From: Actinomycetota bacterium
Lineage (GTDB): Bacteria > Actinomycetota > Thermoleophilia > Solirubrobacterales > Solirubrobacteraceae
Reading direction: 5' to 3'
DNA: 64,000 nt
Assembly (NCBI GenBank): GCA_005888335.1
Contig: VAWY01000134.1
Coordinates: 1 to 64,000, forward strand
A model generated the notes under the pieces. That model had not been told where the DNA came from. It was given only the letters and a program-made list of their open reading frames with translations, and made no database searches. Shown piece by piece: positions 25,298 through 33,994 of the stretch (its first letter is position 1; every line of letters begins with the position of its first letter). The position numbers were made by a program, and so were the translations under genes.

Positions 25298-28258
25298 TCA
25301 GCCGTCTGTGAGCCCGAGGCGGTGCGCGACGGCGGCGGCCTGCGTGCGGCTGCGGACGTCGAGCTTGGCGAGGATCCGCGAGACGTGGACGCTCGCCGTC
25401 TTCTCGGCCATGTAGAGCTGGGCGCCGATCTCGCGGTTGGTGGCGCCGCGGGCGACGAGCGCGAGGACCTGGCGCTCACGCGGCGTCAGCCCGAAGGGAT
25501 CGTCCGCCGCCGGCTCCCCGTCGGCCGCCTCGACCGGCTCGGGGGCGCCGTGCAGCCGCAACCGCGCCCGGGCGACGAGCCCCTCGACCTCCCCGGCCAG
25601 CCAGCTCGCGCCCAGCCGCCGCGCGATCGCCAGCGCCGCGCCGGCCGCGCCGGCGGCCGCCTCGCGGTCGTCGGCGGCGACGTGCGCCTCGGCCTCGCGC
25701 CAGCGCGCGAGGGCCGCCGGGTACGGTCGCTCGATCGCGTCCCAGGCGGCGGCGGCCTGCGACCAGAGCGCCGGGTCGTCCTCGCCTGCCGCGCGGGCGG
25801 CGTCCGCCCGCGCGCTCGCTCGCCAAGCGACCTCGACCGGGCCCTCGGCGTCGGCCGCCGCCTCGACGCGGGCGACCAGCAGCTCGATGTCGGCGAGCGC
25901 GCGGCGCGCCTCGTCCGCGTCGCCGAGGTCGCGCCCGCGCTGGGCGCGATCGGCCTCGACCCGCACGCCGGTGGCCGACACGCGCGCGAGCCGGGCGACG
26001 TCCTCGGTGCAGAACTCGATCCGGTCCAGCGCCTCGTCGACCGCCGCGCGGGCGCCGTCGAGGTCGCCCTGGCGGCGGCGCAGCTCGGCCAGCGCCGACC
26101 CGAACGGGCCGTGCCACTGCGGCTCGGAGGAGCCCATCACGAGGTCGTGGACCCGCGCGAGGCGCGCGGCGGCCGCGTCGTGGTCGCCGTGGCCGAGGTC
26201 GAGCTCCGCGCGGCGCAGCTCGAGGTTGACCAGCTCGACGCCGACGAACCGCCGGTCGGGGTCGGGCAGGGAGCGCTCGGCCTCGTCCCACTCGCCCAGC
26301 TCGAAGGCGAGCTCGGAGATCACCGCGTCGAGCCAGTTGACGCGGTAGCCCATCTGCCGCGACTCGCCGCGCGCGGTGCGTACGACGTCGAGCGCCTCGC
26401 GGCTGCGCCCGGCCATGTGCAGCGCGTCGGCGAGGTTGACCTCCGCGCTCTCGATCTCGATCGACCGGTCGTGCTCGCGGGCGATGTCGATCGCGCGACG
26501 CAGCGCCGCCGTGCCCTCGTCGACCGCGCCCTGGGCGGCCAGCGCCACGCCCATCGCGTTCAGGGCGGCCGAGAGCGCGGCGCGATTGTCGGTGGCCTCG
26601 GCGGCGTGCAGCGCGTCGCGGGCCGCGCGCGCCGCGTCGCGGTAGCGGCCCTGCAGCATCCGCGTCTTGGCCCACCACGCGAGGATCGCCGCGCGCTCGG
26701 GGGACGGCTCGCCGCCCTGGACGAGCTCGAGCGCTCGGCGGGCGTTGGCCAGCGCCTCCTCGCTGCGCCCGAGCCGCCAGCGGGCGCGGGCCAGGCGCTC
26801 GAGCAGCACGGACGCGCGCCGCGGCTCCTCGCGCTCGTCCACCAGCTCGAGCGCGGCGCGCAGCAGCGGCTCGGCGCGCGTGTCGTCGCCCGCCTGCAGG
26901 TGCGATTCCGCGGCGCGGAAGAGCAGCTCGCCGCGGTCGCCGCCGCTCAGCACCTCGGCGTCGGGCACGCGGTCCCAGAGGTCGAGCGCCCGCTCGAGCA
27001 GCGCCGCGGCCTCGCCGTGGGCGTGGACCGCGTCGGCGGCGACGGCCGCGCGGACGCTCGTCGCCAGCGCCGCGGGCTGGTCGCCCGCCGCCGCGTAGTG
27101 GTGCGCGATGCCGGCGAGCAGCTGAGCGTCGGCCGGTGCCTTGTCGGCGCGCCGCTCGAGCGCCTCGGCGAGCCCGCGGTGAAGGTCGGTGCGCTCACCG
27201 GGCAGCAGGTCATCGACGACGACCTCGCGCAGGAGCGCGTGTCGGAACGTGTAGCGGTCGTCGGGCTGCGCGACGACGAGGTGGCTGGCCACCGCCTCGC
27301 GCAGCGCGGCGCGCAGCGTGGCGGGATCCAGGCCGCTGGTCTCACTGATCAGCTCGTGGTCGAGCCGCTGGCCGACGGCGAGCGCGCGCAGCAGCTCCTG
27401 CGCCGGCTCGCTGAGGCGCTCGATGCGCACCATCAGCGCGTCGCGGAGCGTCGCCGGGAGCCCGCCGCGACCGTCGAGGCCGGCGGCCAGGAGCTCCTCC
27501 ATGAACAGCGGGTTGCCCTCGCTGCGCGCGTAGAGCCGGCCGAGGAGGTCGCCGGCCGGAGGCGCGCCGAGGATGTCCTCGAGCGCCGCGCCCAGCTCCT
27601 CGCGCGACAGCGGCGCGAGCGTGATGCGCCGCACCGCGTTGTCGCGCTCGAGCTCGGCGAGCAGCGGACGCAGCGGGTGGCGGCGATGCAGCTCGTCGAG
27701 GCGGTAGGTGGCGACCACGAGCACGCGCTCGCGACACAGCGACCGCGCGAGGAAGGCCACGAACGCCCGCGTCGAAGGGTCGGCCCAGTGGAGGTCCTCG
27801 AGCGCGACGACGACGGGCGCCTCGGCGCCGAGGCGGTCCAGGAGGCCGAGCACCGCCTCGAACAGGCGGCCCTGCGCGGGGGCGTCGGCCTCGCCGTCCG
27901 CGGGCGCCGCGCCGGCCAGCCCGGGGAGGAGACGGGCGAGCTCGGCGCGGGCGCGCGGATCGAGAGCGTCGAGGGCGGGATGGCCGGCGCGGGCGAGGGG
28001 CCGGAGCGCCGACACGAGCGCGGCGTAGGGCAGCTCGCCCTCGCCGAGCTCGACGCAGTCGCCGCTCAGGACCTCCGCGCCGGATCCCTCGGCGCGATCC
28101 AGCAGCTCGCTGACCAGGCGCGTCTTCCCGACGCCCGAGTCACCCGCTACGAAGGCGAGCGACGGCCGGCCTTCGGAAGCGTCGGCCAGAGCCGCCTCGA
28201 GCTGCTGGAGCTCGGCCGTCCGGCCGATCAGCCGGCTGCTCGTGACCCGCGTGGACAC
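25298..28258 (-). CDS. Large LuxR-family ATPase regulator (MalT/LAL-like)
   Basis: 986 aa. An AAA-type ATPase has Walker A GDSGVGKT near residue 35 and Walker B VVVALEDLHWAD. A long helical TPR-like middle (about 390-900) follows, and a C-terminal LuxR helix-turn-helix LTPRERQVLALVARGATNREI ends the protein. Such LAL regulators bind an inducer and ATP, then activate transcription. The GTG at 28258 was chosen because SSRLIGR opens the domain. Repeated GACCCCTTACG motifs lie upstream and may be its sites. Confidence 0.9.
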   Translation of the reverse strand: MSTRVTSSRLIGRTAELQQLEAALADASEGRPSLAFVAGDSGVGKTRLVSELLDRAEGSGAEVLSGDCVELGEGELPYAALVSALRPLARAGHPALDALDPRARAELARLLPGLAGAAPADGEADAPAQGRLFEAVLGLLDRLGAEAPVVVALEDLHWADPSTRAFVAFLARSLCRERVLVVATYRLDELHRRHPLRPLLAELERDNAVRRITLAPLSREELGAALEDILGAPPAGDLLGRLYARSEGNPLFMEELLAAGLDGRGGLPATLRDALMVRIERLSEPAQELLRALAVGQRLDHELISETSGLDPATLRAALREAVASHLVVAQPDDRYTFRHALLREVVVDDLLPGERTDLHRGLAEALERRADKAPADAQLLAGIAHHYAAAGDQPAALATSVRAAVAADAVHAHGEAAALLERALDLWDRVPDAEVLSGGDRGELLFRAAESHLQAGDDTRAEPLLRAALELVDEREEPRRASVLLERLARARWRLGRSEEALANARRALELVQGGEPSPERAAILAWWAKTRMLQGRYRDAARAARDALHAAEATDNRAALSAALNAMGVALAAQGAVDEGTAALRRAIDIAREHDRSIEIESAEVNLADALHMAGRSREALDVVRTARGESRQMGYRVNWLDAVISELAFELGEWDEAERSLPDPDRRFVGVELVNLELRRAELDLGHGDHDAAAARLARVHDLVMGSSEPQWHGPFGSALAELRRRQGDLDGARAAVDEALDRIEFCTEDVARLARVSATGVRVEADRAQRGRDLGDADEARRALADIELLVARVEAAADAEGPVEVAWRASARADAARAAGEDDPALWSQAAAAWDAIERPYPAALARWREAEAHVAADDREAAAGAAGAALAIARRLGASWLAGEVEGLVARARLRLHGAPEPVEAADGEPAADDPFGLTPRERQVLALVARGATNREIGAQLYMAEKTASVHVSRILAKLDVRSRTQAAAVAHRLGLTDG

Positions 28259-28346
28259 GCGACCAGTATCGCGCGGGCGCGGCGGCGTCACGGCCGATCT
28301 CGTCGGCGCGGGCGAGGGTGAGCGGGGAGGCGAGGAGATTGACCAT
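28252..28346 (-). other. Possible leader peptide frame before the LuxR gene
   Basis: An ATG at 28346 with GAAGGGAA eight bases upstream opens a frame beginning MVNLLASPLTLARADEI. It runs on to 28140, overlapping the LuxR gene in another frame. It could be a leader for translational coupling, or chance. Only the part before the LuxR start is marked. Confidence 0.25.
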
Positions 28347-28443
28347 GGTGTGTTCCCTTCTGGTGTCGTGCCGAGCACAGCCTCGATGGTGCCGCTGAGG
28401 CCCCGGTGCGCGCATCGGGCGGACGGAGCGACTTGCGCCGCCC

Positions 28444-28477
28444 GACCCCTTACGCGCGCGGCGGGACCCCTTACGCG
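28444..28477. promoter_or_regulatory. Direct repeat GACCCCTTACGCG upstream of the LuxR gene
   Basis: Two identical 13-bp copies start at 28444 and 28465, 21 bp apart, or two helix turns. The same core appears as an inverted pair at 28836-28855 upstream of the small gene. Candidate operators for the LuxR-type regulator. The second copy touches the 3' end of the small gene. Confidence 0.4.
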
Positions 28478-28782
28478 GCCGGCCGCAGGCGCGGCAGCGG
28501 GAAGACCGGGCGCCGGCGCGACTTGCGGGCGGCGGCCTGCCAGGCGATGCGCGAGCGCAGCAGGCGCACGACGTCCTCGGTGCGGGTGAACGGGTCGGCG
28601 ACGATGCGGCCGTCGCTCAGCGACACGGCGGCGACGGGCTGCCCGTCGACGACGGCGAGCACGGCGGGGCGCTCCACCGGCTTGGCCGAGTCCAGCTCGG
28701 AGAGGTCGCGCAGGACGCGGTCGTCGTCGGCGGTGGCGGGGCGGAAGGCGATGATGGAGTTGGTGGAGTTGGTGTTGGTCAT
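28471..28782 (-). CDS. Small conserved-looking protein of about 100 aa
   Basis: 103 aa starting MTNTNSTNS, with IAFRPATADDDRVLRDL and VDGQPVAAVSLSDGRIVADPF. The order resembles the first part of GNAT acetyltransferases (substrate-specificity strand and loop), but the acetyl-CoA motif is missing. It ends with a basic tail. Similar short proteins are common in high-GC actinobacteria. It shares a duplicated upstream region with the LuxR gene, suggesting common control. Confidence 0.65.
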   Translation of the reverse strand: MTNTNSTNSIIAFRPATADDDRVLRDLSELDSAKPVERPAVLAVVDGQPVAAVSLSDGRIVADPFTRTEDVVRLLRSRIAWQAAARKSRRRPVFPLPRLRPAA

Positions 28783-28835
28783 GCGGACATGGTCGCCCTG
28801 AGGGGTGGGTCCGCACATCGGGCGGATGGAGCCTC

Positions 28836-28855
28836 TTACGGGGTCTGACCCCTTA
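28836..28855. promoter_or_regulatory. Palindrome TTACGGGGTC-TGACCCCTTA
   Basis: A near-perfect 20-bp inverted repeat about 55 bp upstream of the small gene, with the same half-site as the direct repeats before the LuxR gene. A dimeric regulator site is likely. Confidence 0.4.
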
Positions 28856-29016
28856 GCCTGGATCCACCGATAGATCGTGGATGCGAGGCGTCCGGAGGCC
28901 GAGTCAGACGGTTTCGGCCGCGCATCCGCAGGGTGACCCCTTCGGTTCGCGGCCGAAGCCGTATGACGAAGGCATCCGGGCGGCTCGCGCCGCGAGAATC
29001 GGAGATCCAGGCTTAG
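28852..29016. repeat. 165-bp imperfect palindrome at the cyclase stop codon
   Basis: The ends CTTAGCCTGGATC (28852-28864) and GATCCAGGCTTAG (29004-29016) pair at 12 of 13 positions. Inner arms also match, for instance GTCAGACGGTTTCGGCCGCG with its mate. The cyclase TAA stop falls inside the right end. No coding sequence is supported. Same style as the palindromes at 12219, 38014 and 39337. Confidence 0.65.
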
Positions 29017-30503
29017 GTGGGCGCGTATAGCGCGACGGGCTCTGACTTGCCTTTAAGGGGGATCGGCGGGCGGCGCTGCCACGCGCAGTGCTCGCGCTGC
29101 AGGCGCTCGCGCGTGGCCTCGGTGATGAGCACGTCGTCGTCGGTCTCGCGCGTCGCCGCCTCCACACGCGCGGCGGTGTTCACCGGGTCGCCGATGACGG
29201 TGAAATCCAACCGTCCGCCGCCGCCGACGGTGCCGACGAGCACGCGCCCGGAGTTGACGCCGAGCCCGACGCGCAGCTCGCCGCCGAAGGCGTCGCGCAC
29301 CGCGCGGGCGATCTCCAGCGCGGCCTCGACCGCGCGGTCGGCGTGGTCGGCCAGGCGCTCGGGCGCGCCGAAGATCGCGAGCATGCCGTCGCCGATGAAC
29401 TTGTTGGCGTGCCCGCCGTGGGCCAGGACGATGGGCACGACGCGCTCGTAGAGCGCGTTCAGGCGGGCGACGACGTCGCGCGCGCCGGTGCGCTCGGCCA
29501 GGCTCGTGAAGCCGCGCACGTCGAGGAAGAGGACGCTGACCTCGACCTCCTCGCCGGCGAGGTCGGTTCCCTCGCGCAGGATGCGCTCGCCGAGCTCGGG
29601 GTCGACGAACGTGCCGAACGCCTCGCGCAGGCGCTCGCGCTCCTCGAGGCCGGTGACCATGCGGTTGAAGCCGGCCTGCAGCAGCCCGACCTCGCTGCCG
29701 TCGTCGACCGGGCAGCGGGTGTCGAGATCGCCGGCCTGGATGCGCTGCAGCGCCACGCGGACCGAGCCGATCGAGTCGGCCAGCGACCGGATGACCACCA
29801 GGTTGGCGAGCAGGCCGACCAGGAGCGCAGTGAGGATGAGGAACAGGACCGCGCCCGCCAGGTCACCCGACTTGAAGTCCGCCCCGGCGAGGTCGGCGCC
29901 GATCAGCACCACACCGCCGAGCAGCGGGACCGCGGTGCTCAGCGCCCACGCGGTCGCCAGGCGAGCCGCCACGCCGACGCTCGCCGCCTCGGGAGGCGGC
30001 CCGCCGGCCAGCGCCCGTCCCACGAGCGGGCGCAGGAGGCGCTCGCTGAGAATGAGGCACAGCGAGGAGGCCACCGTGCCGCCGAGGACGGCGGTCACCG
30101 CGACCGCGACCGCCGCGCTCGGCGCCACCGTGAGGTCCACCAGGGCGATCGCGCCGCCGCCGATGACCCAGCACGCCGTCGCGGTGCGCAGGAACTCCAG
30201 CGGGTAGCGAAGCAGCCGCTCGCGGTCGGCGTCCGTGGCCGGGCGCCCGTCGGCGGCCCAGGCCGTGGCACCGCGGTAGAACCCCACCGTGCGCCGGCGC
30301 CCGAGCCACAGCGCGACGACGAGGACGACGGCGAGCGCCGCTGCCGTGCGGACGAGCACCTGGTGGTACTCGTCGCGCGACAACGTGCGCGGCACCAGCA
30401 CGGTGACGAAGACGAACAGGACGAGCGCGCCGAGCCCGTTGGCGCCGTAGCCGACGATGTCGAGCCGCCGGTAGGTGCGGGCGACGAGCTCGGGTCCGGT
30501 CAT
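29013..30503 (-). CDS. Membrane class-III adenylate/guanylate cyclase with HAMP domain
   Basis: 496 aa. About six hydrophobic helices occupy the first 270 residues. A HAMP-like linker (RIQAGDLDTRCPVDDGSEVG) follows, then a class-III cyclase domain. Both metal aspartates are present, in FLDVRGFTSLAERTG and FIGDGMLAIFG, as is IGDPVNTAARVEA. It makes cAMP (or cGMP) on the cytoplasmic side in response to a membrane signal. The ATG at 30503 overlaps the hyuB stop (ATGA), an odd partner for a hydantoinase. Confidence 0.93.
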   Translation of the reverse strand: MTGPELVARTYRRLDIVGYGANGLGALVLFVFVTVLVPRTLSRDEYHQVLVRTAAALAVVLVVALWLGRRRTVGFYRGATAWAADGRPATDADRERLLRYPLEFLRTATACWVIGGGAIALVDLTVAPSAAVAVAVTAVLGGTVASSLCLILSERLLRPLVGRALAGGPPPEAASVGVAARLATAWALSTAVPLLGGVVLIGADLAGADFKSGDLAGAVLFLILTALLVGLLANLVVIRSLADSIGSVRVALQRIQAGDLDTRCPVDDGSEVGLLQAGFNRMVTGLEERERLREAFGTFVDPELGERILREGTDLAGEEVEVSVLFLDVRGFTSLAERTGARDVVARLNALYERVVPIVLAHGGHANKFIGDGMLAIFGAPERLADHADRAVEAALEIARAVRDAFGGELRVGLGVNSGRVLVGTVGGGGRLDFTVIGDPVNTAARVEAATRETDDDVLITEATRERLQREHCAWQRRPPIPLKGKSEPVALYAPT

Positions 30504-32026
30504 CGGGCCCCGTGGCCTCCGCCGCCCGGCGTCTCCAGCCGCAGGCGCTCCCCGGCGCGCAGCGTGCCCGTCGCCTTGGGCCCGACCTCCGCGCCCGCGA
30601 CGACGTTGCGCCCGCGCTCGCCGTCCTCGCCGCCGTCGGCCCCGGGCGGCGCGTGGCGGCGGCGTTCGGTCAGCAGCGACCACGTCACGTCGTCGAGCGC
30701 CTCCACCTCGCGCACGACGCCGTCGCCGCCGCGCCGGCGCCCGGCGCCGCCCGACCCCGGCCGCAGCGCGTACTCGACGACGCGCAGCGGGAAGGTCTGC
30801 TCGAGCGCCTCGACCGGGGTGTTGAGCGTGTTCGACATGGCCACGTGCACGCCGCTGGGGCCGTCGGCGTCGGGGCAGGCGCCCTGGCCGCCGCCCAGCG
30901 TCTCGTAGTACGTGAAGCGATCGTTGCCGAGCGTGAGGTTGTTCATCGTCCCCTGTCCGAGCGCGCGGCCGAAGGCGCGCAGGACGAGATCGGCGACGCG
31001 GCTGGAGGTCTCGACGTTGCCGGCGGCGACGGCGGCCGGCGGGCGCGCGTTCAGCAGGCTGCCTTCGGGCGCCTCGACGGTCACCGGGCGGTAGGCGCCC
31101 GCGCTCGCGGGGATGTCCGGATCGGTCAGCACGCGCACGGCGAAGTACGCGGCCGACCGCGTCACGGCGAGAGGGCAGTTCAGGTTGCCGTCGTGCTGCG
31201 GCGGGGCGTCGAAGCGCAGGCGGAGCTCGTCGCCCGCCACGGTGGCGGTGACCGCGAGCTCGAGGTCTGCGTCCGCGGCCTCGAGGACGTCGGTGGCGGT
31301 GCGATCGCCGTCTTCGAGCTCCTCCAGGCACGTGCGCGTGCGCCGCTCGGCGTAGTCGAGCACGGCGGCGAAGGCCTCGCGCACCCCGTCCACGCCGACG
31401 CGCTCGACGAGCTCGGCGAGGCGATTGACGCCGACGCGGTTGGCCGCGAGCTGGGCGCGCAGGTCGGCGCGGCGCTCGGCGGGCTGGCGCATGCGCTTGG
31501 CGAGCTCCTCGACGGCGGCGTCGTCGAGCACGCGCGGCGCGATGACCACACCCTCCTCGTCGAGCGTGCGCGAGTCGGCGGGCATCGAGCCCGGCACGCG
31601 GCCGCCGACGTCGGCGTGATGGGCGCGCGAGGCGGCGAAGCCGAGCAGCTCGTGCGCCGCGCGCGCACGGCGGCCAGGGCGACCCGACGGCCGCGGGCGC
31701 GCGCCGCGTGCCGCGAACACGGGCGTGATCACGGTGATGTCGGGCAGGTGCGTGCCGCCCTTGTAGGGATCGTTGAGCACCCAGGCGACGCCGGGCTCGT
31801 GGTCCTCGCCGAGGACGGCCGCCACCGCGGCGGGCATCGCGCCGAGGTGGACCGGGATGTGCTCTGCCTGCATCACCATCTCACCGCTCGCCTCGAAGAG
31901 CGCCGTCGAGCAGTCGCGGCGCTCCTTGATGTTCGACGAGTGCGCCGCGCGGATCAGCACGGCACCCATCTCCTCGCACGCGGCGCGCAGCGCGCCGGCG
32001 GCGACCTGCAGGCCTATCGCGTCCAT
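30500..32026 (-). CDS. hyuB: Hydantoinase B / oxoprolinase-type subunit
   Basis: 508 aa. It has AAHSSNIKERRDCS at the N-terminus, HIPVHLGAMP, NDPYKGGTHLPD and the late GGGQGACPDADG region, all typical of HyuB. With HyuA it opens hydantoin or 5-oxoproline-like rings using ATP. An Arg/Pro-rich insertion of about 20 residues (ARGARPRPSGRPGRRAR) lies before LLGFAASRAHHAD, where relatives have a short loop. The start overlaps hyuA by 13 nt. Confidence 0.92.
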   Translation of the reverse strand: MDAIGLQVAAGALRAACEEMGAVLIRAAHSSNIKERRDCSTALFEASGEMVMQAEHIPVHLGAMPAAVAAVLGEDHEPGVAWVLNDPYKGGTHLPDITVITPVFAARGARPRPSGRPGRRARAAHELLGFAASRAHHADVGGRVPGSMPADSRTLDEEGVVIAPRVLDDAAVEELAKRMRQPAERRADLRAQLAANRVGVNRLAELVERVGVDGVREAFAAVLDYAERRTRTCLEELEDGDRTATDVLEAADADLELAVTATVAGDELRLRFDAPPQHDGNLNCPLAVTRSAAYFAVRVLTDPDIPASAGAYRPVTVEAPEGSLLNARPPAAVAAGNVETSSRVADLVLRAFGRALGQGTMNNLTLGNDRFTYYETLGGGQGACPDADGPSGVHVAMSNTLNTPVEALEQTFPLRVVEYALRPGSGGAGRRRGGDGVVREVEALDDVTWSLLTERRRHAPPGADGGEDGERGRNVVAGAEVGPKATGTLRAGERLRLETPGGGGHGAR

Positions 32027-33948
32027 CGCTCGAGCACGATCGTCCCCGCGGCGTCAACCTCGCCGCGCCAGTCGTCGGGCACCGCCAGCGTCGCCTCGGG
32101 ACCCTGCCAGACCGCCGGACCCTCGATGCGCGTGCCCGCGCCCAGCTCGCCGGCGAAGATCGTCGTCGTCCCGAGGTCGGTGTCGCGCGTCCCGGCCGGC
32201 TCGCTCGGGCTCGCGGGCACGGTGAGCTCGACGTCGGGGCCCGGCCGGTAGGCCGACACGCGCACGGTGACGAGCTCGACCTCGCCGTCGGGCTCGCGGT
32301 AGCCGTAGCGCTCCTCGTGGGCGGCCTCGAACGCCTCGGCGGGATCGTCGCCGCTCACCGTGAGCTCGAACGACTGGCCGCGGTAGCGCAGGTCGCGCGC
32401 GACGCGCACGCCGGCGCGCTCGTCGCCGAGCGCGGCGCGCGCCTCCGCGGCCAGCTCGTCGACCGGGGCCTCGCGGCCGAGCACGGTGCGGCGCACGTCG
32501 GCGCGCCGCTCGGCGACCGCGAGCCCGAGCGCGCTGAGCACGCCCGACGCGCGCGGGCACAGCACGCGGTCGATGCCCAGCTCGTGGGCGATCGCCGCGG
32601 CGTGCAGGCCGCCGGCGCCGCCGAAGGCGAGCAGCGCGTAGCGCCGCGGGTCGACGCCGCGCTCGACGGTCATCACGCGCAGCGCGCGGACCATCTCGGT
32701 GTTGGCCACCCGGACGATGCCGCGCGCGCACTCGAGCGTCTCGAGGTCGAGCGCGCGGGCCAGCTCGGCGACCGCGCGCTCGGCCGCGCCGCGGTCGAGG
32801 GCGACGCCGCCGGCCAGCGGCGCGTCGGGGTCGAGCAGCCCGAGCAGCAGGTTGGCATCGGTGACGGTCGGCTCGGTGCCCCCGCGCCCGTAGCACGCGG
32901 GCCCCGGGTCGGCCCCCGCCGAGTGCGGCCCCACGCGCAGCGCGCCGCCCGGATCGCGCCAGCCGATCGAGCCGCCGCCGGCGCCGACGGTGTGGATGTC
33001 GACCATCGGCAGCGCCAGCGGCCGGCCGCCGACCTCGCGCCCGGCGGTCTCGCGCACGCGACCGCCGTCGACGACGCAGACGTCGCACGACGTGCCGCCC
33101 ATGTCGAAGCACAGCAGGTCGGCCTCGCCGGACTGCGCGGCGAGCAGCGCGGCCGCGGCGGCGCCGCCCGCCGGACCCGACAGCACGGTCAGCGCGGCGT
33201 GCCGCGCGGCGAGGTCGATCGAGGCCAGCCCGCCGCTGGACTGCATGATCGCCGGCTCGGGCAGGCCGGCCTCGCGCGCGCTCGCGGCGAGCGCGCGCAG
33301 GTAGCGGCGCAGCAGCGGCGACAGCGCGGCGTCGACCTCGGTCGTGGCGGCGCGCTCGTACTCGCGGAACGTGCCGACGACCTCGTGCGACAGCGAGACG
33401 TGCACGTCGGAGGCACGCTCGGCGAGCGCGGCACCCAGCGCGCGCTCGTGGCCCGGGTGCGCGTAGCTGTGCAGCAGGCAGACGGCGACCGCCTCGACGT
33501 CGGCCTCCTCGACGGCCCGGACCACGGCGTCGATCCCGTCGTCGCCGAGCTCGCGCAGCACGCCGTCGGGGCCGGTGCGCTCGCCGGCGGCGATGCGGCG
33601 CTCGGCCGGCACGAGGGGCGCGGGGTGGGCGGCGCACAGGCGGTAGAGGTCGGCGCGGTCCTGGCGGCCGAGCGCGACCAGGTCGGTGAAGCCGGCGGTG
33701 GCGACGAGCGCGGTGCGCGCGACCTTGCCCTCGAGCAGCGCGTTGGTGGCCACCGTCATGCCGTGCGCGAACGCCTCGACGTCGCGCGCGCCACGGTCCG
33801 CGCGCTCGAGCGCGGAGCGCACCGCGGCCATCACACCCTGCGACTGGTCGCCGGGCGTGCTCGGCGCCTTGGCGGTCACCAGCCGGCCGTCCTCGAGCGC
33901 GAGCACGGCGTCCGTGAACGTTCCTCCGACGTCGACCCCGAGCAGCAC
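32014..33948 (-). CDS. hyuA: Hydantoinase A / oxoprolinase-type subunit
   Basis: 644 aa. The N-terminal GVDVGGTFTDAV and later LCFDMGGTSCDVCV are the ATP-binding loops of the actin-like HyuA family, and HTVGAGGGSIGW is also conserved. The GTG at 33948 puts the first loop at residue 4; the longer frame upstream overlaps the divergent secreted gene. Works with HyuB. Substrate not deducible. Confidence 0.93.
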   Translation of the reverse strand: MLLGVDVGGTFTDAVLALEDGRLVTAKAPSTPGDQSQGVMAAVRSALERADRGARDVEAFAHGMTVATNALLEGKVARTALVATAGFTDLVALGRQDRADLYRLCAAHPAPLVPAERRIAAGERTGPDGVLRELGDDGIDAVVRAVEEADVEAVAVCLLHSYAHPGHERALGAALAERASDVHVSLSHEVVGTFREYERAATTEVDAALSPLLRRYLRALAASAREAGLPEPAIMQSSGGLASIDLAARHAALTVLSGPAGGAAAAALLAAQSGEADLLCFDMGGTSCDVCVVDGGRVRETAGREVGGRPLALPMVDIHTVGAGGGSIGWRDPGGALRVGPHSAGADPGPACYGRGGTEPTVTDANLLLGLLDPDAPLAGGVALDRGAAERAVAELARALDLETLECARGIVRVANTEMVRALRVMTVERGVDPRRYALLAFGGAGGLHAAAIAHELGIDRVLCPRASGVLSALGLAVAERRADVRRTVLGREAPVDELAAEARAALGDERAGVRVARDLRYRGQSFELTVSGDDPAEAFEAAHEERYGYREPDGEVELVTVRVSAYRPGPDVELTVPASPSEPAGTRDTDLGTTTIFAGELGAGTRIEGPAVWQGPEATLAVPDDWRGEVDAAGTIVLERWTR

Positions 33949-33994
33949 GCGCTGGAGGCTTGCACGCCGTCCGCGGCGGGCGTAGCGTCGGCTC

